Part shown: in pieces, positions 34,692-43,487 of the stretch
Layout of the letters: each line of letters starts with the position of its first letter
How positions within the stretch are numbered: position 1 is the stretch's first letter
Origin: Paenibacillus contaminans
GTDB taxonomy: Bacteria; Bacillota; Bacilli; Paenibacillales; NBRC-103111
Assembly (NCBI RefSeq): GCF_003285015.1
Contig: NZ_QMFB01000023.1
Coordinates: 24,675-88,674, forward strand
Direction: 5' to 3'
Length of the DNA: 64,000 bases
Made by a program: the position numbers and the translations under genes
Notes under the pieces: generated by a model
The model's database searches: none
What the model was told of the DNA's origin: nothing
The model's input: only the letters and a program-made list of their open reading frames with translations

Positions 34692-36119
34692 TTATTTGTT
34701 ATACGCTGCCGTAATCGCCGGGTCGATGCTGCGGTGGAGAAATTGCCCGTCGCCGCGGCTGCCGCGGAACATGCCGTCTTCGACGATAACCTTTCCTTTG
34801 GCGATCGTCATGACCGGGTAGCCTTTCACGACCAGTCCTTCATATAAGCTGTAGTCGAGGTTGTTATGCAAAACTTCCGGCGAGATCGTCACTTCTTTGT
34901 CCATGTCCACCAATACGATGTCCGCGTCGCTGCCTGGCGCGATAATGCCTTTTTGCGGGAAGCAGCCGAACAGCTTGGCGACGTTGGTGCTTGTAATCTC
35001 ACATACCTTGTTGATGCTGATTCTGCCTTTGGAAACGCCTTCAGAAAGCAGTATCGGAAGCCTCGTTTCGATTCCCGCCACCCCGTTGACCACCTTCGTA
35101 AAATCGGGAATGACCGCGTCGTCCGCATCCTTCTGCAGAAACATCGACTTCTCTTCCTTCGAGTAAGCGCAATCATCCGAGCCTGTAACCGTGATACTCC
35201 CGTTTCGAATGCCGTCCCACAGCTTCTCCGCTTCTTCGGCGGTTCTGAGCGGCGGCGAGCAAATCGCCAAATAGCCAAGCTCCGGATCGTTGTAAAGCTC
35301 GTCCGACAGCATCAAATATTGCGGACACGTCTCCACGTACACCGGATGGCCTTCCCGCTGCGCCCGGCTGGCGTTTTCGAGCGCTTCGCCGTTCGTCGTA
35401 TGCACAATCAGAACGGCATTTCCGACATATTTCGACAAATGTACGGCACGGCTAACCGCCTCCGCCTCGCACAAGACGGGTTTGCTAAGCGGGAAATCCG
35501 TCCATCCGAGCTTGCCCTGCCGGCTGAACTGCTCGATATTCGTTTCGGCGATCGCATTGTTCTCCGCATGAATCATCGTTAACGCATTATGCTCCTTCGC
35601 CTTCTGAAAAACCTTGACCATCGTCTCGTCGTCGGCCATGACGCCTTCTTTTTTGTAGGTCATAAAAAGCTTCAACGAAGGACAGCCCAGCTCCGCAACC
35701 TTGCCGATTTCATCCAATATCGACTCCGGCGCTTCTACGATTTTGACATGGATGCCGTAATCGATCGCCGACTTGCTCATCTCTTCCTTGCGCTGCCGAA
35801 CGGCTTCGACAAGCGAAGTGCCTTTGAAGGTGTTCGTGAAATCCATGAAGGAAGTGACGCCGCCGAAAGCCGCCGCAACGCTTTGCGTGTAAAAATCGTT
35901 CGCGCCGATGCAGCCCTGAAACGGTGCCTCGATGTGCATATGAGCGTCGATGACGCCTGGAAGCAAGTATTTCCCCGCCGCATCGATTGTCCGCTTGGCT
36001 TCTCCCAGCTGCGAGCGGTCGCCCATTGCGGAAATTTTGCCGTCCTTGATCGCGACGTCGGTTCGTAAGGTGCCGTAAGGAGATACGACCATCCCGTTAG
36101 TAATCACCAGATCATTCAA
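34692..36119 (-). CDS. Dihydropyrimidinase / D-hydantoinase
   Basis: About 475 residues. The binuclear-metal ligands are in order: HMH (about 60-62), the carboxylated Lys in SLKLFMTYK (about 150), MIHAEN (about 184), IVHTTN and GSDDCAYS. It opens hydantoin, dihydropyrimidine or related rings to the N-carbamoyl acid. The start is uncertain: TTG at 36119 has AGGAG nine bases before it and gives the common MNDLVITNG start; GTG at 36140 and ATG at 36128 are alternatives. It is the first gene of a six-gene operon and lies next to two operator-like palindromes. Confidence 0.9.
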   Translation of the reverse strand: MNDLVITNGMVVSPYGTLRTDVAIKDGKISAMGDRSQLGEAKRTIDAAGKYLLPGVIDAHMHIEAPFQGCIGANDFYTQSVAAAFGGVTSFMDFTNTFKGTSLVEAVRQRKEEMSKSAIDYGIHVKIVEAPESILDEIGKVAELGCPSLKLFMTYKKEGVMADDETMVKVFQKAKEHNALTMIHAENNAIAETNIEQFSRQGKLGWTDFPLSKPVLCEAEAVSRAVHLSKYVGNAVLIVHTTNGEALENASRAQREGHPVYVETCPQYLMLSDELYNDPELGYLAICSPPLRTAEEAEKLWDGIRNGSITVTGSDDCAYSKEEKSMFLQKDADDAVIPDFTKVVNGVAGIETRLPILLSEGVSKGRISINKVCEITSTNVAKLFGCFPQKGIIAPGSDADIVLVDMDKEVTISPEVLHNNLDYSLYEGLVVKGYPVMTIAKGKVIVEDGMFRGSRGDGQFLHRSIDPAITAAYNK

Positions 36120-36206
36120 AACAACCATCTCCTGCCTCACTTAGAAGATTAGCAACTTGATTAAGTTCCTTGCGAAAAGTATATCGCCATCCAAACGAAG
36201 ATAATA

Positions 36207-36290
36207 GTATCGCTTTGATACTTTGATTGCGCTTACATTTTAATTTTGAAGGGATACAGCTGAATTTTCGACCGAGTATCAAAATGATAC
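36207..36290. promoter_or_regulatory. Two GTATC-N5-GATAC palindromes upstream of the ureide operon
   Basis: The palindromes are at 36207-36221 and 36276-36290, with centres 69 bp apart. Both lie in the gap between the hydantoinase gene and the divergent AlkZ-like gene. Their perfect arms and repetition suggest binding of one dimeric regulator. The rest of the 36120-36550 gap has no gene. I found no -12/-24 sigma-54 promoter in it. Confidence 0.55.
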
Positions 36291-36550
36291 GTCGAATTAA
36301 TTTGAGACTTTTTGCGGTTGATTTAAAACGCTTAGCAAAGAGACCGCGAGCGGTTCCTTATAAAGACTATAATTCATAAACGGCGCATTTTTAAACCGGT
36401 ATGGGTTTCCAGCAAAAACGCTGACAGTCTGCTGTCATCGTATATGGTTTATAATAGATTTAACGTATATGGTAGAACGACCGGCGGCATGCAGCGCAGC
36501 ACATTCAACGCTCGGCGCGCAAGAAAGATTCATTAGGAGGCTATGCCCTT

Positions 36551-37882
36551 ATGCCTGACGCTCCAAAGCAATCATTAATAAATAAAGCAAGCCGGACCGT
36601 TGCGGGTAACATATCCGTACAAGCCGAAACGGAAGCTATGCCTAACGCTCCAAAGCAATCATCCGATAAAAAAAGCGGCCGGCTCGTCGCGGGGAAATCA
36701 GCCGTTGATCAAGCAGAAATGTCTCGCTCGACACCGAATGTTTTTCCGGAAGCCTCAGTAGTTCCGATCAAAGGCGATACTTCGCCTGTGCTTGGCAAGC
36801 GCGAGCTGAACCGGGCGCTGTTGGCGCGGCAGCTGCTGCTGCGCCGGTCAAGCCTGTCCGCGCTCGAGGCGATCGGGCATTTGGCCGGCATGCAGGCCCA
36901 AGTCCCCAATCCGCCCTACTTCGGCCTTTGGACAAGGCTGAAGGACTTCCGTCAGGAAGATCTGTCACAGTTATACATGGAGCACAAGGTCGTGCGAATC
37001 GCGCTCATGCGATCGACGATTCATCTGGTTACCTCGGACGATTGCCTTTTCCTGCGTCCGCTTATCCAGCCCGTGCTGGAGCGCGGCTTCAAAGGCCCCT
37101 ACGGCCGCAAGCTCGCCGGCGCCGATATCGATGCGGTCGCCGACGCGGGCAGAGCGCTCGTCGAGGAACGGCCGCGCACGTTCCACGAGCTGGGCAAGCT
37201 GCTGCACGAAGCATGGCCTGAAAGCGGCGCCGACGCGCTCTCCGCTGCCGTCCGCACATACGTGCCGCTCGTTCAAGTCCCGCCCCGCGGCTTATGGGGC
37301 GAAAGCGGAGCGGCCGCCCATACGTCGGCCGAAGCATGGCTCGGCCGTCCCCTAACCTCCGATGCTTCGGCGGAGGAGCTGGTTTGCCGCTACCTCGCAG
37401 CCTTCGGCCCGGCCACCGTCAAGGATATCCAGGTCTGGTCGGGGCTGACCAAGCTGCGCGAGACAGTGGATCGGCTGCGGCCGCGGCTGCTGACTTTCCG
37501 CGATGAACGCGGCAATGAGCTGTTCGATTTGCCGGACGCTCCGCGGCCGGATCCCAATACGCCCGCCCCGCCCCGCTTCCTGGGAGAATTCGACAATATG
37601 CTGCTGTCCTACGACGACCGCTCCCGGATCATTGCAGACGAGTATCGCCCGCTCGTGTTTACCGAGAACGGGATCATTCGCGCAGCCATTCTTGTCGACG
37701 GCTTCGTGCGGGGCATATGGAAAATCGAACGTAGCAAAAGCGAAGCCGTTCTGGTCATCGAATCGTTTGCGCCGCTAACCGCGTTGCAAACGGCCGAATT
37801 GGCGGAGGAAGGCGCCAAACTGCTCGATTTTGCCGCGCCGGATGCCGGCAGCCGGGATGTTCGTTTCGTTTCACGAACTTGA
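36551..37882 (+). CDS. Winged-helix AlkZ/YcaQ-like protein (putative DNA glycosylase family)
   Basis: 443 residues. From about residue 83 it follows the HTH_42 family (AlkZ, YcaQ), whose members unhook alkylated or cross-linked bases from DNA. The AlkZ catalytic Q-x-Q motif is present as QAQ (Gln115, Gln117, in GMQAQVPNPPY). The last 130 residues include the family beta-barrel (LGEFDNMLLSY). The N-terminal 80 residues are unusual: the first 20 or so are repeated 29 residues later (PDAPKQS / PNAPKQS). AGGAGG lies ten bases before the ATG at 36551; a second ATG at 36638 with a copy of the leader may also be used. Activity on DNA is inference. Confidence 0.78.
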   Translation: MPDAPKQSLINKASRTVAGNISVQAETEAMPNAPKQSSDKKSGRLVAGKSAVDQAEMSRSTPNVFPEASVVPIKGDTSPVLGKRELNRALLARQLLLRRSSLSALEAIGHLAGMQAQVPNPPYFGLWTRLKDFRQEDLSQLYMEHKVVRIALMRSTIHLVTSDDCLFLRPLIQPVLERGFKGPYGRKLAGADIDAVADAGRALVEERPRTFHELGKLLHEAWPESGADALSAAVRTYVPLVQVPPRGLWGESGAAAHTSAEAWLGRPLTSDASAEELVCRYLAAFGPATVKDIQVWSGLTKLRETVDRLRPRLLTFRDERGNELFDLPDAPRPDPNTPAPPRFLGEFDNMLLSYDDRSRIIADEYRPLVFTENGIIRAAILVDGFVRGIWKIERSKSEAVLVIESFAPLTALQTAELAEEGAKLLDFAAPDAGSRDVRFVSRT

Positions 37883-38215
37883 AAGTGTAAGGCGACAGCA
37901 ATGTCGTAAGATATACGTCCTTGCCTCTTATCGCCTGTCTGGGTCATTGGCTTCGTTCACGCGGTCGTCCTCGGGACCTGAAAGCGCTAGATGATAGCAA
38001 AACCGGATAATACCTGCCTCTCCTGCCGCCTATCCGGGATCGCTTTGTTTCTCGCGCATGACTTCAGCCCCCCTTCCCCTTTTCCGCGTACATCTGACCT
38101 TGAAGGATTTCAGGAGCTGACTGTTGAAATGTTACTAAGACTTTTGGATTTGCCGGCACGTCGAACTATAATGAAGAAAACTGCCTATTTAGGCGGGAAA
38201 GGCGGTTAACGTTGC
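37883..38215. other. Intergenic gap with the sulfurtransferase promoter
   Basis: No gene is recognisable. The only clear signal is the sigma-A promoter at 38144-38172. I see no strong terminator for the AlkZ-like gene. Confidence 0.5.
38144..38172 (+). promoter_or_regulatory. Sigma-A promoter of the mercaptopyruvate sulfurtransferase gene
   Basis: TTGGAT (38144-38149) and TATAAT (38167-38172) are 17 bp apart, 44 bp before the ATG. Confidence 0.65.
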
Positions 38216-39061
38216 ATGAACGCAATCGTATCAAAAAATTGGGTATTGGCACGTTTATATGAACCCGACATCGTCATCGCGGACTGCCGTTTTTTGCTCG
38301 GAAAGCCCGATGTGGGCCGTGAGGCCTATTTGGAGGCGCATATACCGGGAGCGGTTTATCTCGATTTGGAAAAAGACCTCTCCGCGCCGATCTGCGAACA
38401 TGGAGGCCGGCATCCGCTGCCGGATATCGACAAGTTTGTACAAAGCTTAAGCAAAGCGGGAATCGGCAACGATACACGGGTTGTCGCTTACGACGATCAA
38501 GGCGGGGCGATGGCTTCGAGGCTTTGGTGGCTTTTGCGCTATTTGGGCCATTCGACGGTTTATGTGATGGACGAGGGCTTTTCTGCCTGGCAGAAAGCAA
38601 GCTTTCCAGTCTCCGCCGAGCAAAAAGTGATCGTACCGGCATCGTTCGTCCCTCATCCGCAAGTTGAGCTTGTCGTCAGCGTTGAGGAAGTGAAAGCGAA
38701 GCTGCATACGGCAGGCACCATGCTGATCGATTCCCGCGAAGCTCCCCGCTATCGCGGCGAGGTCGAACCGATCGACCCGGTCGCGGGCCATATCCCCGGC
38801 GCGATCAACCGCTTCTGGAGCGAAGGCCGCCGCGCCGACGGCTCGTGGAAATCGCCGGAGGAACAAGCTGAGCGCTTCGCCGATCTGTCGCGGGACGACG
38901 AGCTCATCGTCTACTGCGGCTCGGGCGTGACGGCGTGCCCGAACGTGCTCGCCTTAACAGAAGCAGGTTTCGACAAGGTGAAGCTGTATGCGGGAAGCTG
39001 GAGCGATTGGATTTCTTATGAGGGAAATCCGGTGGCAACGGGAGAAGAAGGGAAGCAGTAA
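38216..39061 (+). CDS. sseA: Thiosulfate/3-mercaptopyruvate sulfurtransferase (SseA-like)
   Basis: 281 residues, cytosolic, two rhodanese domains. The C-terminal active loop is CGSGVTA, the form typical of 3-mercaptopyruvate sulfurtransferases. The N-terminal domain is inactive (no Cys in its loop). It moves sulfur from mercaptopyruvate or thiosulfate to thiol or cyanide. AAAGGCGG precedes the ATG. The end of this gene and its terminator have decayed relatives elsewhere in the window (near 44495, 49775 and 58986). Confidence 0.92.
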   Translation: MNAIVSKNWVLARLYEPDIVIADCRFLLGKPDVGREAYLEAHIPGAVYLDLEKDLSAPICEHGGRHPLPDIDKFVQSLSKAGIGNDTRVVAYDDQGGAMASRLWWLLRYLGHSTVYVMDEGFSAWQKASFPVSAEQKVIVPASFVPHPQVELVVSVEEVKAKLHTAGTMLIDSREAPRYRGEVEPIDPVAGHIPGAINRFWSEGRRADGSWKSPEEQAERFADLSRDDELIVYCGSGVTACPNVLALTEAGFDKVKLYAGSWSDWISYEGNPVATGEEGKQ

Positions 39062-39062
39062 A

Positions 39063-39137
39063 GCCGCGTCGGACGCGGGTTTGAGGGCTGTGGCAGGATG
39101 CCGTTTGAGGATCTGTCGCGGCCCTCTTTCGGCTTTT
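39063..39137 (+). terminator. Two-hairpin terminator element after sseA (copy A)
   Basis: A small hairpin (CCGCG-TCGGA-CGCGG) is followed by a 14-bp stem, GAGGGCTGTGGCAG with CTGTCGCGGCCCTC including G-U pairs, and then a T-rich run. Related elements B, C and D keep the stem although bases differ. Confidence 0.7.
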
Positions 39138-39219
39138 TTTTCAAATATAAGTTAGCAATCAAACTACCAAGTGAGCCATGAGGGATAGAGAAAGAACTGG
39201 TTATATTGGGAGGTTGGAT

Positions 39220-40005
39220 ATGGAATTTATTTACGAAGATGACACGCTGGCAGTAGCCATTGTCCAAGCGATCCAAACGGGCGATATTCCATCCCTGAAG
39301 CAACTGCTCGTCGAGAATCCAGGGTTGGCAAGGACGAGAATTATCGGAAGAAACAATAGTAAGGAAAGCGGTAGCTGTAAGATGTCTCGGACACTGTTGC
39401 ATGTGGTGACCGACTGGCCCGGTCACTTCCCAAACAGTTCGGCTACCGTGGGAGTGTTGGTCGAGTTCGGCGCGGAGGTGAACGCTCGTTTCACGGGTTC
39501 GAACACCGAGACACCGCTGCATTGGGCTGCGAGCTCCGATGACATTGAAGTTCTTGACGCGCTTCTTGATGCTGGCGCCGACATCGAAGCGCCAGGTGCA
39601 GTGATTGCCGATGGCACGCCACTGGACGATGCAGTAGCGTTCGCACAGTGGCGGGCAGCGCATAGGTTGGTTGAACGTGGAGCGCAAATTGCACTCTGGC
39701 ATGCGGCTGCGCTAGGACAATTGGCTGCAATTGAGGCCTACTTCGCCGGTTCCACACTTTCAGAGCGATACCCTTGGGGAGTAAGTCGCTCTTCACCTCC
39801 TGACAAGATCACCGTCGCCTTCTGGTGCGCTTGCCACGGTGGACAACGGCGTTCTGCAGAGTACCTTCTCGACCGTGGTGCTGAACTGAACTGGATTTCG
39901 GTTTGGGATGGATTGACCCCACTGGACGCAGCGCAACGTAGTTCTGCTACTGATTTGGTTCAATGGCTGCATAGTCAAGGTGCCAAATCTGCCGGCGAAT
40001 TGTGA
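39220..40005 (+). CDS. Ankyrin-repeat protein
   Basis: 261 residues from ATG 39220, which has GGGAGG six bases before it. About five ankyrin repeats are visible (TPLHWAASSDDIEVLDALLDAG; TPLDDAVAFAQWRAAHRLVERGA; RSAEYLLDRGAELN; LTPLDAAQRSSATDLVQWL). No signal peptide or catalytic motif. Ankyrin proteins mediate protein binding; the partner is unknown. It converges on the secA-like gene. Confidence 0.85.
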   Translation: MEFIYEDDTLAVAIVQAIQTGDIPSLKQLLVENPGLARTRIIGRNNSKESGSCKMSRTLLHVVTDWPGHFPNSSATVGVLVEFGAEVNARFTGSNTETPLHWAASSDDIEVLDALLDAGADIEAPGAVIADGTPLDDAVAFAQWRAAHRLVERGAQIALWHAAALGQLAAIEAYFAGSTLSERYPWGVSRSSPPDKITVAFWCACHGGQRRSAEYLLDRGAELNWISVWDGLTPLDAAQRSSATDLVQWLHSQGAKSAGEL

Positions 40006-40030
40006 AGGATCAAGAAAACGCTACGCTGCA

Positions 40031-42307
40031 TCAAAATTTTGATAGCTTGAATACCGGCTTCAAAATCTTGCGAATTCCAAAAGCAAATACAGTCATTGCG
40101 GTCCATGAACTGCGCTTATTCTGGATGTATTGATCGTTTATTATATAAGTCCGAGTGGAAGTAGGGCTCTTCAGACCGAACTCTTCCCACTTCGCAGGAT
40201 CATTCCAACCTCCGAGCCTTACAAGCATATTCGCCGACTCGCTATTTACTTTAGCCGGAATTTGCTCGTATGCTTGGGTGATTTGCGCATGAAATTCGTC
40301 GATCGGATTGCGGCTAGCAAGACTTTCCAAGTGGATGCCTTCGCGAATGTAAGAAACGTATGCCAGATGGTCAGCCCAGAACTCGTCGATATAAAAAAGC
40401 CTTACCCGCTGCTCCGAAGGGCTCATCAGCTTCTCGCCTTTCAAAATTCCGAGCCGCTCCTCGTATAAAATTCGCCTCTGATCCTCCACCATATCCGAAT
40501 AACAGTTCAGTTCCTGGCGGATATGGAAGTTTTGGCCCATAATAACGCGCTGAATATGCGCGATTTTGTTACGGAGCACCGGCTCTTCGAGAGCCTCATC
40601 CTGCCTAGGAGAGCGAATCGCTTTATTGATGCCGAACCGAAGCATCAACTCGTCCTCCAAGCTTACGAAAAATACGGAAGCTCCCGGGTCGCCTTGGCGA
40701 CCAGAACGCCCGCGCAGTTGGTCGTCGATCCGCACGCTTTCGTTCACATGTGTACCAATCACGTACAACCCGCCCAGCTTGGCGACAACTTCTGCTTGCG
40801 TGGGGTTGCCGCCGCCGAGCCGAATGTCGACGCCGCGTCCCGCCATATTCGTAGACACCGTCACGGCGCCGATTTCTCCCGCTTTGGCGATGATCTCGGC
40901 TTCTTCTGCGTCGTTCTTCGCATTCAGAACATGGCAAGGTACGTCGGCAACCGCTAGCGCCTCCGCCAGCATGTCAGACTCCTCGACACTTGACGTACCA
41001 ATGAGAATCGGACGTCCCGTCGTATGGACGGACGAGATTTCTTGTACAAGCGACTTAAGTTTGGCTTCTTTATGGGTATAAATCCGGTGGGGATGGTCGA
41101 TCCGTATGTTTGGCCGGTTCGGCGGAATTTGCACGACCTGCAGCGCATAAATATCTTCGAATTCCATTGCGGAAGCGTGCGCGGTAGCCGTCATTCCGCA
41201 AATATTAGGATATAGGCTAAGGAAGTGTTGAAGGGTGATCGTCCCGAGAACTTTCCCGCCGGCTGTCGACTGCAGCCCTTCTTTGGCCGCAAGCGCGGCT
41301 TGCAGCCCATCCGGCAAATACCTGTTCTCCGCCACACGGCCGGTATATTCTTCGATCAGCTCGATTTTCCCGTCCCGGACGATGTAATCGACGTCTTTTT
41401 TTAATAACGATTCCACATGCAGCGCGCAATTTAATGACGATAACAAATAACTATTATGGCTTTCGTACAAATTATCGCATCCCAGCAGCGATTCCGCTTT
41501 CGCAGAGCCCGCTTCATTCAAATAAACGTTCCGCTGAAACTCGTCGAAATCGTAATGCTCAACTTGCTCGAGCAGCCGAGCCACTTCTGCGAAACGAATG
41601 CCGTCGTTGATGGAAGAGCCCGACTCGCCGGCGATGACTAGCGGTACCCGCGCTTCGTCCAGAAGCAGTGAATCCGCCTCGTCGACGATGACGTAGTGGA
41701 AAGGACGATGCACGGTATCGGCTTCGTTAAGTGCAATCGTGTCGCGCAAATAATCGAATCCCGCCTCTTTGGCCGTAACATAGGTTATATCGGCGGCGTA
41801 CGCTTCCCGTTTCTCGGACAGGCTCATACCCGCTTGAACCGGATTTACCGTTAACCCGAGGAAACGATAGATCGGGCCCATCCATTCCGCATCTCGATTT
41901 GCCAAATAATCGTTAAAAGTCAGCACATGAACGCCTTCGCCGGTTAGCGCATTTAGATAAGCAGGCATAACAGCAGATAGCGTTTTTCCTTCGCCGGTAT
42001 GCTGCTCGATCAAAAATCTCTCGTGCAGAGCGATGGCAGCCATGATCTGGACATCGTAAGGCAGTAATCCGAGCTTTCTTTTCGCTGCCTCGCAAACTAG
42101 CGCATAGGCATCGATAAGCAGCTCATCCAAAGGCGTACCCGATTTTGCTTCTTTTTGCAGCCGGAGGGATTCCTCTTGAAGCCGCTGATCGTCCCATGCT
42201 TCCAAATTCCGTTTCCTGATGAGCTCCGCTTTGTCCCGATAGACTTTCAGCTTTTTCTGGGTATCGAGGTCTTTGAATTTTTGCATCAACTTGGCGGCAA
42301 TATTCAT
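40031..42307 (-). CDS. SecA-type preprotein translocase ATPase, short form (SecA2-like)
   Basis: 758 residues against about 840 for housekeeping SecA. The motor is complete: Walker A TGEGKT (105-109), VDEADSLLLDEAR Walker B, TNMAGRGVDIRLGGG and RGRSGRQGDPG helicase motifs. The protein ends without the Cys-rich zinc tail that binds SecB and lipids. Together these suggest a second, accessory SecA. No SecY2 or typical SecA2 substrate gene is beside it. The start has no strong AGGAGG but GGGGAGATC lies ten bases upstream. A special export role is inference. Confidence 0.88.
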   Translation of the reverse strand: MNIAAKLMQKFKDLDTQKKLKVYRDKAELIRKRNLEAWDDQRLQEESLRLQKEAKSGTPLDELLIDAYALVCEAAKRKLGLLPYDVQIMAAIALHERFLIEQHTGEGKTLSAVMPAYLNALTGEGVHVLTFNDYLANRDAEWMGPIYRFLGLTVNPVQAGMSLSEKREAYAADITYVTAKEAGFDYLRDTIALNEADTVHRPFHYVIVDEADSLLLDEARVPLVIAGESGSSINDGIRFAEVARLLEQVEHYDFDEFQRNVYLNEAGSAKAESLLGCDNLYESHNSYLLSSLNCALHVESLLKKDVDYIVRDGKIELIEEYTGRVAENRYLPDGLQAALAAKEGLQSTAGGKVLGTITLQHFLSLYPNICGMTATAHASAMEFEDIYALQVVQIPPNRPNIRIDHPHRIYTHKEAKLKSLVQEISSVHTTGRPILIGTSSVEESDMLAEALAVADVPCHVLNAKNDAEEAEIIAKAGEIGAVTVSTNMAGRGVDIRLGGGNPTQAEVVAKLGGLYVIGTHVNESVRIDDQLRGRSGRQGDPGASVFFVSLEDELMLRFGINKAIRSPRQDEALEEPVLRNKIAHIQRVIMGQNFHIRQELNCYSDMVEDQRRILYEERLGILKGEKLMSPSEQRVRLFYIDEFWADHLAYVSYIREGIHLESLASRNPIDEFHAQITQAYEQIPAKVNSESANMLVRLGGWNDPAKWEEFGLKSPTSTRTYIINDQYIQNKRSSWTAMTVFAFGIRKILKPVFKLSKF

Positions 42308-42448
42308 AGGAATTTGATCTCCCCTCGGTAGAAATACAAGATTTAATGCATTGAATCAACAAGTAACAAAACCACATACTTCCAAACAGCAGCGTCTATT
42401 TGACTTCCCCAACCCACTACCGACTGTCACCTCCCCGTTTTAATAGAA

Positions 42449-42904
42449 TCAGACGCGGCTATACTTCCCTATTGTCAGACCATAGACGAGAAATTGGCCC
42501 AATCCCAACAATCCGAAAGTGATTAAAGTATAGACAGAATTGGGTGGAAGCAATATGACTGTTCCTGCAGCTATGGGCAAACAATAGCTGTAGTAAATAT
42601 AGACGTTTCGGCAAGCTTTGAACGTGATCCATTGCTGCCCCTCATCCACTTCCCGAAGTTCAAACGGGATTACGGCCCAGACATTAATGCGGTCTTTCGG
42701 ATTTCTTCGATTATAAATGCTTACAAGCATCACCCACACCACGCTTAGAGGGACAAAAAAGCAGGCGCCATAAATTCTTCCCGTCGTACTCGAAAGTTCC
42801 CCTGACAGCATTATCTTTAATAGGTAAAACAAACCCAACGTGCTGAGAAACAAAGTGGTTGAAAGTAATGGCGAACGCATAATCCGTGTTAACATCTTAT
42901 TCAT
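42449..42904 (-). CDS. Small integral membrane protein, unknown function
   Basis: 151 residues with four membrane helices: two near the N-terminus (about 14-30, 44-62) and two near the C-terminus (about 105-145), separated by a cytosolic loop (YNRRNPKDRIN...REVDEGQQW). I recognise no family. The start overlaps the XRE regulator gene by eight bases. Such regulator/membrane-protein pairs occur widely in Firmicutes, often with self-control by the regulator. Confidence 0.7.
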   Translation of the reverse strand: MNKMLTRIMRSPLLSTTLFLSTLGLFYLLKIMLSGELSSTTGRIYGACFFVPLSVVWVMLVSIYNRRNPKDRINVWAVIPFELREVDEGQQWITFKACRNVYIYYSYCLPIAAGTVILLPPNSVYTLITFGLLGLGQFLVYGLTIGKYSRV

Positions 42905-43103
42905 CCTCCTCCTTTAAATAAAAAACTTCCTCGACGGGTAACTTGAAAGCTGCGGCAATTTTGAGCGCGAGCGTAATCGATGGGGAGTAATCTCCTTTCT
43001 CGATTAACCCTACTGTCTGGCGAGTGGCTCCAATGGCATCCGCGAGGTCTTGCTGAGACCACCTGAAGCGTGCCCTCAGTTCACGAACTTTATTAACAAG
43101 CAT
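42897..43103 (-). CDS. Small XRE-family (Cro/CI) transcriptional regulator
   Basis: 68 residues, one helix-turn-helix domain (MLVNKVRELRARFRWSQQDL, IGATRQTVGLIEKG, PSITLALKIAAAF) of the YgzD/YozG type. It is coupled to the membrane-protein gene. An inverted repeat that flanks a -10 box lies 52-79 bp upstream and is its likely operator. Confidence 0.88.
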   Translation of the reverse strand: MLVNKVRELRARFRWSQQDLADAIGATRQTVGLIEKGDYSPSITLALKIAAAFKLPVEEVFYLKEEDE

Positions 43104-43154
43104 ACGATAGATCCTTTCCAGTCATTGGTTTGAATTATTGTAATTTATATATTT

Positions 43155-43182
43155 CAAAATGTAAACATTATATTGCATTTTG
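43155..43182 (-). promoter_or_regulatory. Promoter and inverted-repeat operator of the XRE/membrane-protein operon
   Basis: CAAAATG (43155-43161) and CATTTTG (43176-43182) form an inverted repeat with a 14-bp centre that contains TATAAT on the minus strand. A dimeric regulator bound here would block the promoter. Confidence 0.5.
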
Positions 43183-43363
43183 TAAATCATCATAGTCATT
43201 GATATTCAAAAAAGATGACGGAACAGGTTTGTCACAGTCTGTGATGGTCGCCTTGACTCTCCCAATCAAATCCCTTCATCATTATCACAAAATCGGCCTC
43301 CTCTTGCGGCGCGCGGTAAGACCTTTGGTCGTCCAGATTTTTGAAAATATTACTTTTCACGCC

Positions 43364-43372
43364 TGATATAAT
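43364..43372 (+). promoter_or_regulatory. Extended -10 promoter of the coiled-coil membrane protein
   Basis: TGATATAAT, a perfect extended -10 element, lies 116 bp before the ATG at 43488. The remainder of the 43104-43487 gap has no gene. Confidence 0.45.
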
Positions 43373-43487
43373 CTGATAGAGTTGGCAAGTGAGGATGATA
43401 TTGGAATTTAAACCAAATCAATTCCTGAACTTCCCGTTCAACAGCGTATGCCGCCGCTTTGAAATTAAAATCACTAAGGGGATTGGA

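Noticed and set aside
36120..36550. Possible sigma-54 promoter before the ureide operon
   Set aside because: I looked on the minus strand for TGGCAC-N5-TTGC and found no match near enough to report.
39016..39702. Minus-strand frame across the sseA end and ankyrin gene start
   Set aside because: It spans the sseA terminator and is antisense to two well-supported genes; it has no ribosome site.
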